Assembly (NCBI GenBank): GCA_948567375.1
Contig: OX419760.1
Span: 46,686,001 to 46,750,000, forward strand
Source: Lunularia cruciata
Lineage: Eukaryota > Streptophyta > Marchantiopsida > Lunulariales > Lunulariaceae
Reading direction: 5' to 3'
Length of the DNA stretch: 64,000 bases
Shown: positions 55,799-64,000 of the stretch, piece after piece
Position numbering within the stretch: the first letter of the stretch is position 1
Layout of the letters: each line of letters opens with the position of its first letter
Made by a program: the position numbers and the translations under genes
The notes under the pieces: model-generated
The model's database searches: none
Told to the model about the DNA's origin: nothing
Seen by the model: the letters and a program-made list of their open reading frames with translations, nothing else

Positions 55799-57535
55799 AC
55801 ATTAGTTTCAGATTTATCTCAGCATTTCTGCTCATGCTCAAATGATGAAATCGATCTGGACAGGTCGACATCGATTTGATCTGCAAACTTTTCGGATGCT
55901 CGATATGATACATGAACCTAGATTCGTACATATGACACACGTTAGATCGCTTCGAAAATAGACAAGTATTGGAACTGTTATCAACTTTTATGACTGCAGA
56001 TGAATATACAAGTGTGCACCACATGAATAAACTTACTAGCATTCTGAATTTCAATCTGATTCCAAAATTAGAATTCTTAAGAGCCTGAACATGGAAGAAT
56101 TCATCCTTCTCTAATGGATCTTACAGACGGATGCCCCTCATTGCAACTTCTTGTTGAACGCATTAAAATTTTCATGGCAATCAAGATACAGCCATAAGAA
56201 TATTGAGTCACCTCCACATGTATTTGCAAAGTATCAAGTATAGGTGCTGGGTGCCCAGCAAAAGAATGAAGCGAAGAGAAAAAGAAATATACTCCCAACG
56301 CATCAAGAAGAGTGCTAGATTCCCCGCTCAGCAATGAAGCGATGGAATGGACATATGATCATATGTCATGTCAAGTCAAATTAAGTAGATGAAATAACTC
56401 ACCCCCGTGTACGAGGTCATCGCGGCCTCAGATGTTTTACCTCCGAGCTGAAACAGACGAAACAATGTTATGATCCAGTCTCACAACCCATTGAAAACCC
56501 ATGGGATTCAAATGTCAGCGGACTCTGAGACTTCCAAATATGTTCAAGGCAATGGATGGCAGTCCACGATTCTGCAAGATTTCGAAGCCTGCATCGATAT
56601 CGGCACTGCACTTGGCGACTATCACTTTAGAGTGACATCCAATGTTTTCGGTTGCTTCTATTGTTAGTTATGGAGTCTCCACACTCTGAACTTAAGTCTT
56701 CTCGATCTGTCGAGAGTAAATCCTGCAATCGCAACACTCGTAATATCCAGCTAGACTGTCTCTGGTAAAATGCTCTAAGAGTAAGCAACCCTGCCACCAT
56801 TACAGGTACGAACACTCATTGTTGACTTCTCCAGGATTTTTCCACACAAAAGCTAACTACAAAAACTCAAAAACACCCAAATCAGAAACTTACATCCTCG
56901 ATTGGAGATCGTTGTTTATGCAACCTGAATAAGAACGTCCTGCAGTTTGTCGACTGGAAAGAAGGCAAGGCTTCTGTATGGTAAATAGGGACAATAGCAA
57001 CAAGGAGAACCTCGAAAGCGGGTTACGCGATGTCTGTAACTTGGACTTACAACTTGAACCCCTGAAGCAGCACTGATCATGACAGGGCTCAGGGTCAGAA
57101 TCTTTCACTTAACAGTTGTTGTTACTGTAACAGGCTTTCGCTCAATAGGAGAAATAAGCCATTCCCCAAGTCGATCGACTTGTCCACGTGGCCCAGTCAG
57201 TATCCTACTCGTTGACTAGTGTGCTGAAACTGGGAGTTTCTGGGCAATTTACGGATGGTCCTATCCCCCTTTTAATCCATATGACCAATGCCTTTGCAAA
57301 GGTTAAGGCTGACCCTGAAGCACCACTGATCATGACCTGGGCTCATGGTCAGAATCTTTCACTTTACAGTTATCGTTATTGGAACAGGCTTTTGGTCTAT
57401 ACAAGGAATAAGCCTTTCCCGAAGTCGATCGACTGATCCGCGCGCACGACTTTATGTGCTCAAACTGGAAGTTTCTCGGCAATTCACAGTATGCAGTAAT
57501 GCGACTAGACTATAATAAATAAACTCTCGTTTCCT
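55799..57535 (-). other. Upstream region of hydrolase copy 3
   Basis: Matches 31386-33120. The possible 45-bp exon is at 56403-56447 (minus), again TTTCAG/GTGAGT. The direct duplication lies at about 57055-57285 and 57300-57530. Confidence 0.5.
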
Positions 57536-58130
57536 ACTACATTATGACACCAGACTATTCTAGCGCTGAACATCGATTGATGTTTCCGCTAGTGCTCTCG
57601 TGATTTTATGTACAGTACGTTGATCATCTGGTAGGTTCCAGATTCTATCATTACTGTATGTATGTCACGTATATGTACATCAACCGAATTGGAGATGGTC
57701 TCCTGTGCAGGATACACACAGTTGGTGAAATAGTATTAAGTGCCAGTTGCAAGGCAAGTTACCAAATCTCACTCTGTTTAAAGTATAAATTTATCGTAAA
57801 TTACAGGTTCAACTCCTAAAGTAAACACCCCAAATTATTCGACTCCAGAAAAGTTGACTCACTAGGCCAAGTGAAATTTAATGCCCTGATCAAGTCCGAC
57901 TAAAGTGCTCCTTCATCTCTGAAATCTGTTTCCCTTTGGCTTTCTTCGATCTAATCTCCGAACATGTTCTGAATACGGTTGTGGAGCATCATGCATCAGA
58001 TTTGGATCATGATCACAATCAGCACGTGACCTGCACGTAATTTGGATTCGAGGCTTGAACGATGTAAACGAGGAAGATTCTACTCGATCTTGACGAGACG
58101 ATAGGACGTAGTGAACAGAGAAAAAGGCGA
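57536..58130. repeat. Module tail, copy 3
   Basis: Matches 27541-28171 up to AAAAAGGCGA. No convincing gene. The minus frame 57913-58227 crosses the break and is not conserved. Confidence 0.75.
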
Positions 58131-58397
58131 GTATTATTTCTTTTAGAGTATAAATCATGACTTTTACATTCAGACTACTAAATGAGTTATAATCGTTCAT
58201 GTCGCATGATATGAAATCAAAATGCACTCATCTAAGCTAGCTCTTGATGGTTGATTGATGTTCTCTGATCATATCTCAAACTACTGGGTATGTGCAGCAA
58301 CCTGATTTATACCCTTAGTGTAAACATTTAATTAGTGTGTATGCATAATGTAGAGTGTTAGAGGCTTGGAAAGAACTTCAGATTTAAATAAGAAACG
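58131..58397. mobile_element. 267-bp insertion flanked by a 10-bp repeat
   Basis: AAAAAGGCGA occurs at 58121-58130 and 58398-58407. The sequence between is absent from the equivalent point at 28171. AT-rich with weak end similarity (GTATTATTTCTT and AAATAAGAAACG). It may be a small non-autonomous DNA transposon with a 9-10-bp target duplication, or an intron-like insert. Confidence 0.4.
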
Positions 58398-58407
58398 AAA
58401 AAGGCGA

Positions 58408-60565
58408 CCCCGTAGGAAAAATAAAGGATGGGAAGACCCCATCAAGTAAGTATTTAAATTTAAATAAGTATGAATGTAGATATTATAATTTATGTTACGT
58501 TCTTTTAGAATTATATTTTTTCTTGTACCAAAAATACAATAAATTATTTTAAAACTATGCTAGGAATATTGGAATATTTTGGAAGATTTATAGAATATAT
58601 TATTCATTTTTCAAATTATACCTGTTGTTCGAGGAGTGTTAATTCTTAACGTATCCCTTCACAAATCAATATTTTTTTTCAAATTGGGACCTTAAATCCA
58701 TTACTCGTGAAATCTTCAATTGTAGTTGAATTGTACTTCAATTTTATTTTTATTTTAGCATTTTATGAAAAAATTTAAACAAAGTAAGTTCAAAATATTT
58801 ATAGTATTCCTTATTACCATATATTTCTAATTAGTGTCTATAATATGTCTATATCTATTAAATAGATGAATAAATCAGAGAAAATGTCAAAATATATTCA
58901 ATAAATATCAATATTATAAATCTACCATGCAAAATTTAATATTTACATAAAATAACCTTGATGTTGATTGAGAAAACTGGGTTAGGAAATTGCTGGGCGT
59001 GTCTATCTTTGAGGCTCCACGCGTGATACTGCGAGTGGGAAGACTCTTTGCAAGTGAGAGTACAAAGACTTCTAGGATCTGAGGTATACATCATCAACCC
59101 TTGCTAATGAGAAGATCAATCTCTCTTGATCTTCTCAGGTAAAACTTGGAAAAGAACAGAACTGGAGATTAAGGGGGTCACGAATCATGATGCTCAATAT
59201 GGGATCTGCCTCGATGTTCTGAAATACAAACGCTTGTTTCATTGCGTTCCAGTTAATTGCTGATTCCTCAAGGGCTTTTCTGTGCAAGTTGTTACCGTTT
59301 GGGGGTATACCGTGGAAAGCATTTCAAATCAAAACTACATTAGACAGACTCTTTTCATCGTTCAACGTAGTTACAATTTGCTGATTCTGGGTCCAATTGG
59401 ATTTCATTTATCGGATCATTGTTCATGTTCCAGAAACTACAATAAGTAATAACTACAGTAGAGTGGAGGTGAAGTTTGACAGATGAAGAAAGTTTATTCT
59501 ACTTGGCTCTGAAATGCAGTGAAAGGCCATAGTAGCTCTTGCCTTGAGCTGTACCGAACCGGTATAATCAGTGGAACCCCACAGATAGGCATATCTTGTG
59601 TTCTCTCGATCCAGTATTCCAATTCACATATCAAAGCTTGATAAATAGCAGAGTTATTTTTTAAATATTGAATTATTTAAGGAAAATTTGTAATATCCTT
59701 GGTGAGAATATTTTTGATATTTTCTTTGAAATTAATAAATGTAATACACACTACTTACATAACATATTTTTTACCCAAATCAAATTTACAATTGGCTATC
59801 GAATCGATCGTTCCGCGATAATGGACTATTAACATAAATCCACATTGATCCTTGAGCTTGATGTAGGTTTTTTAAGTCGTTTCATATATAAGGACTTTTT
59901 ATATTACTTCTATATTTTGAATTAAATTGGAATACTTGAATTTGGTCAATCATGCTCCAAGTTTGTCTTTCCTGCTTTGTTCGTTATCAAATCTTTTCAA
60001 AGCACCACAATATATATATCGGAAAGGTCTTTGTTCGTTATCATATCTTTTCAAAGCACCACAATATATATATCGGAAAGGTTTAAACTTGGGTTCCAGA
60101 AGGGAGGCTGCATGAAATGGGAATCGTTCAACTTATAGGACTTTCTGAATGAAATCCCTTCATTTAACTGAATGTACATCCATAGCCAACATAGAAAGCC
60201 TTTGGACTTGGTACGACGTGAACCTGCCTCGTTAGCGCACAGGGTACGTAATCTAAGCTGTTACTCCCGAATGATATCTGAAATTGTGGAACACGTTAGA
60301 CTCTCTTGTACATAAAGAGATTTATTTATTATTTTTCCGGCAGCGGTTTCTTATAGCGAACCATCGAAGTCCCTTCATTTAACCAAATTTCTCCGTAGCC
60401 AACACAGAAAGTGTTGACTATTTAAGGAAAATTTGTAATAGTGTTGTAGTCGGCTCCTCTAGACCAAGGTTCATCATCTAGGGGCTGTGCCCAGGTGCCG
60501 TAAGTACTCTTTCCTTCGACGAGAAGAAAAATGATATCGAAAAGGGATCTGGAAATGCATCTATA
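58408..60565. other. AT-rich insert region between module tail and segment S
   Basis: Present in copy 3 only. It begins with one more 99-bp-family core (GGATGGGAAGACCCCATCAA at about 58425). Then very AT-rich DNA to 58970, then a more balanced stretch (58980-59640) without a recognisable frame. TATTTAAGGAAAATTTGTAATA occurs near 59666 and again near 60419. A perfect 11-bp stem (59109-59119, 59126-59136) is present. Confidence 0.4.
59975..60082. repeat. 54-bp tandem duplication
   Basis: Two units (59975-60028 and 60029-60082) starting CTTTGTTCGTTATC and holding the AT run TATATATATC. One base differs by eye. Confidence 0.9.
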
Positions 60566-61427
60566 CACCGTGGTACCAGCTACAGGTTAACGTAATGTGT
60601 CAAGCTGAAGAAAGTACCAACTCTATACGAATGCTTTGGTTCTTTTGGGGAGGGGATCTATTAACGCTCGGAAGAAAAGGACCTACAAAATGCTTGGATC
60701 TTTCGGGCAGGGGATATTTGACATTCTGAAGAGGAAAACGGCGATCGCGTAGAAATCCCGATGGATGGGAAGACCCCATCAACAACCCGTACCAGGATGA
60801 GACAAACGAGTTAATTGGAACATTCTGAAGAGAAAAAGGGCCACCGCGTAGAAAACACGAAGGATGGGAAGACCCCATCAAGCCGTACAAGATAAGAAAC
60901 AACAAAAGCAGTAGTACCACCGGTGCTACAGTTACCACATAGTCAAGAAACCTTTAATAGTTCGACAGTAGCAGGAGCAATCGTCCTTCATGTATAAAAC
61001 GAGGTAGCTCGAAAGAAAGGGATAGGAATGCAAGGCACAAACAACGAGGTAGCTCGAAAGAAACGGGTAGGAATACAAGGCACAATCAGGGGCAAAAAGA
61101 AAGAGAGGCTCCAGGACCAATAGTCCGACACTGAATTATTTGGAGAGAATACCTGTAAGGCTTAAAGGAACCCGGGGAAAAAAGCACTCCGAGATCAAGT
61201 TGCAAAGAAACACAAAAAAGAGAGATCTACTCCTACACGTGGAGAGAGTACATTAGCCATGCTCGCTGTCCTACTTTACTTGCAGGGTGATGAAGACCCC
61301 ACACCTGAGCACACTGCAAATGACTGATACATGCTGTTGTTTATAATCCGATCCGATCATGGCCAGAGGGACAACCAGTGCCACCCTCCTCTGCAAAGAA
61401 CCTGGCGTAGTGCTAGATATACACAAT
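60566..61427. repeat. Module segment S, copy 3
   Basis: Matches 33121-34050. Two 99-bp units at 60722-60820 and 60821-60910, and two 45-bp units at 60999-61088. The match ends precisely at ACACAAT (61421-61427), where the Harbinger element begins. Confidence 0.8.
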
Positions 61428-62203
61428 AGGGGGTTTCAGAAATAGTTTTACGAAGTTTCTAAACTATTCTTATAGATTGTTATGGAGCGTTGACTTTTTG
61501 GGTACAGTGTGTGGCCGGGAGGTAGATATGGTAATGTTACAGAGTTTGGGCCAAGTTCCTTATTATTAGCACGCTCCGTATGAGGTGTTTCGTAGAAAAT
61601 AAGGGAGAAGGAATTATCCGTTATCACCCCGTATTGCATTGATTGCACATTAGGGTTAATTAAGTTTTTGTTTAGGGTTAGAGTGAAAGTGACGGCCACC
61701 AAAAGGAGCATAGGGGGCATATGGGGAAGCTCGAGAACACCCATGGAAAGGAAATGACGAGCGGCAACTGGGACAATTTTTTTCCAATTGGAGGGAGCAT
61801 GAGTGGAAAGATTTGAGGGGATGTGAAAATTGACCACGGATGAAGATTAGAGAGACCGTAGCAGATATGGAGTGCAAAGATTTGAGTGCGAGCCCCGTGA
61901 GAAGGTTAGATTGAGGAGTTGTTGTTGAAACTGAACTTTTTTGTATTTTTTGCACACAGATATGTCAGTTTGCTGAAATAGAGATGTCAGTTTGCTGAAA
62001 TATCACAGATTGTTTTTTTTTGTGCACAAAAATCAACGTCTATGCTGGAATTTCACGGGGAGAGGGAGATGCTCCATTGCGGAGAAGAGAGATCCCCTTC
62101 GTGGATAAAGAGTTTTCAGTGGTGATTAAAAATAGAGTTTTGTCATGCCGAGAGGAAGCAGTAGTTTAGAACTTACCAGAATATTAGAAAATATATTCAA
62201 TGG

Positions 62204-63503
62204 ATGATTCGGTTAGATTTGGAGATATTGCTACCAGGATTAGAAGATGAAGATGAAGAATTAGGAGGAGATTTAGATATGCTAGAATGTTTTATTAGTG
62301 GATGGGAGTATGCACATACTCATCGTTACTTGGAACCCCGTGTTACTTACCCTCGTAGTAGAGAGTTTGTGAAGGATTATTTTAGACATCTAGATACTAA
62401 GGCCTTTTGCCAGCTTACTAGAATGAATGCGGATTCTTTTTCAACATTAGTTGATTTGATTAAGACTCACCCAATTTTTGAGAAAAGGTACCGAAGAGAG
62501 CAAACACCTGTGTGGATCCAAGTTGCTCTAGCTTTGGATAGATTTGGGCATCACGGCAATGGAGCTTGTGTTGCACGGGGTTTAAATATTTGGGGCATAA
62601 GTGCTGGTTCAACAACTGCTTTTACCGATAGAGTTATGACAGCCATATTAGATGTGATGAGTACTCAAGTTGCTTGGCCCGAACTCGAGGAGAGGAAAAG
62701 GATATCCACTGTTTTTGCACAGAAAGGTTTTCCCGGCTGTGTTGGTTTGGTAGATGGCACATTGTTTCCTCTTGCAGCCCAACCAACTGTGGATGGGGAA
62801 ATATATTTCAGCCGCAAGGGTTCATATTCTATAAACGGCCAAGTTATTTGTGATGATAAAAGGAGAGTTATACATTTCTCGGGAGGTATGGTTTATGTTA
62901 TTTAATATTTTGTTATATATTTTTGCAATGCATTGGTTATCCTGTTTGTTTAGTTTACTAAAAGTATGCCCTTTTTTTATTTGCAAGAATGCCAGGGTCA
63001 TGTCATGATATGACTTGTTTGAAAAAATTGTCACTATGGAATGATTTGAACCGAAGAGGGAGGTGTGGCACGTTGAGGCAAAGGAGTACCTTTTAGGTGA
63101 TTTGGGTTATGTACCCATGCATCACCTAGTACCCGCTTTCAAGCAGGCTCGCTCAGAAGACAAGCAGGAATTCAATAAATATTTAGCAAAGGCAAGAGTG
63201 ATAAATGAGCATTGTATAGGAGTTTTGAAAGCTAGATGGCATTCTCTTTGTGAGCTAAGAGTGCAACTAAAAGACAATAGTAGAAATGCTTATTTGTTAA
63301 AGTGGGTATCGGTGTGTATTATTTTACATAATTTTTTAATCAATAGGTCTGACCGTTGGTCACATGACAATGGCGGATTTACAGAGGAGCCTCAAATAGA
63401 TCCAGAAATGTCTTTTCAAGGAATAGAACTTGGTAGAGAAGAAAGTAGATCAAGGGTGATGCAACATTGCATTGATTATAACAATGATGATCTCCTTGAT
63501 TGA
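62204..63503 (+). pseudogene. HARBI1-like transposase, two exons, one frameshift
   Basis: Exon 1 62204-62885 has an acidic start, then YRREQTPVWIQVALALDRFG, VARGLNIWGISAGSTTAFTD, and GCVGLVDGTLFPL with the first catalytic Asp. A 110-bp intron (62886-62995, GTATGG...GCCAG) restores GGSCHDMT with the second Asp. After LWNDLNRRG one base is missing (about 63056-63062), and the frame continues at 63063 with YLLGDLGYVPMHHLVPAFK, then INEHCIGVLKARW with the Glu, to a stop at 63501. DDE nucleases of this family cut and paste the element. All three acids are encoded. The one shift would disable it. No companion Myb-like gene is visible. Confidence 0.85.
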
Positions 63504-64000
63504 TTTTATTGAGATTCCATATGATAAAATCTATATTCTGAGTATTCATCTCATTTCTCATAGTCCCGCAACTTAGACCAGGAGTTGTTTTCTTAGAGCA
63601 TTAGTGTTTATGGATGTAATATTATGATAAGAACATCATGTGGATGCAAGAATCATTATATGGATCTTGATCTATACAGTTGTAAGTCCTCTTTGACCCA
63701 ATTACTTGAAAATAATGAGCAGAGTTTGGCGGTCAACAAGCTTAAAAAATTTATTGAGAGTAGCGCTAGTAGATGCTTGCGTACTCTTGTGAACGCTCAC
63801 GGACGCTCATAGACGCTGGAGGACACCCGGAACTATCCACATATAACAGGTGCTGGTAGGCACTGGTGGGCGCTGGTAGGCACTGCATGAAGAGGGCGAT
63901 GCTTGGCTGCGCCGGTTGGCGATGTGGAGCACCGCATGTTGCCGCTCGGGATTTGTGTTTTTTGGGTGTGAAAAATGCATTTTAGGATGTTCAGGATTGA
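63504..64000. other. Transposon 3' region, GC-richer end
   Basis: No gene. Short direct repeats GGACGCTCA/AGACGCT near 63797-63820 and GGTAGGCACTG twice near 63853-63890. Confidence 0.4.

Larger units (their letters stand above)
61429..64000 (+). mobile_element. PIF/Harbinger-type DNA transposon, right end outside the window
   Basis: The left border is set by comparison with the empty site at about 34050: after ATATACACAAT the sequence changes to a GGGGGTTTC start. Harbinger termini often start with a run of G. It carries a HARBI1-like transposase on the plus strand. The reverse complement of the first 35 bases is not found before 64000, so the other terminus probably lies beyond. Leader oddities: ATGTCAGTTTGCTGAAATA is repeated at 61962 and 61984. 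Confidence 0.65.

Noticed and set aside
61448-61837. 129-codon minus frame at the left end of the Harbinger element
   Set aside because: Considered as the companion Myb-like protein of Harbinger elements, but it has no tryptophan-rich repeat and no resemblance; left unannotated.
63790-63900. GC-rich short repeats as a start of a gene or CpG-type promoter
   Set aside because: Only a few imperfect 9-11-bp direct repeats; no frame or promoter motif.

Overview
This window looks like repeat-rich nuclear DNA of a land plant. No prokaryotic operon, ribosome binding site or compact gene cluster is visible. Supported items are LTR retrotransposons of Ty3 and Copia type, a PIF/Harbinger transposon, and short spliced genes with GT-AG introns. 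The mix includes a chromodomain Ty3 element, a Ty3 integrase with a PHD-type tail, and a small family of SERAC1-like alpha/beta hydrolases. It feels most like a seedless plant such as a bryophyte or fern, but the species cannot be fixed from the sequence alone.

Layout. 1-1.9 kb: AT-rich DNA with a 29-bp minisatellite. 1.9-10.5 kb: degenerate Ty3 element A on the plus strand, with a 692-bp solo LTR nested in it and no integrase core. 10.0-20.7 kb: a second gag-like element (B) that shares A's downstream LTR. B is split at 12858-18496 by a reverse-strand chromovirus (C) with clear LTRs, 5-bp target duplication, primer-binding site, polypurine tract and heat-shock-element arrays in its promoter region. 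21.7-34.1 kb and 51.8-61.4 kb: three copies of a module made of a gag-like coiled-coil ORF (family G, plus strand) facing an alpha/beta hydrolase gene (minus strand). Copy 1 is a pseudogene. Copies 2 and 3 keep an open two-exon hydrolase. 34.2-37.4 kb: decayed Copia element. 38.2-42 kb: another gag-like coiled-coil ORF (H) behind an LTR-like repeat R. 42.7-46.9 kb: repeats T and R, and a reverse-strand copy (D) of the element B gag. 47.0-49.0 kb: reverse-strand Ty3 fragment (E) with integrase, PHD-like finger, polypurine tract and LTR. 49.3-50.5 kb: purine-rich DNA, a 46-bp minisatellite and another gag-like fragment. 61.4-64 kb: a Harbinger-type transposon inserted at the end of the third module.

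How it fits together. Nearly all coding signal is mobile. The exceptions are the hydrolase genes, whose intron positions, catalytic Ser and His and reading frame are kept in two of the three copies, and a short lysine/RGG-rich exon candidate. Comparing the module copies gives exact insertion and deletion breakpoints. All pol regions I could read carry stops or replaced catalytic residues, so no retroelement here appears autonomous.
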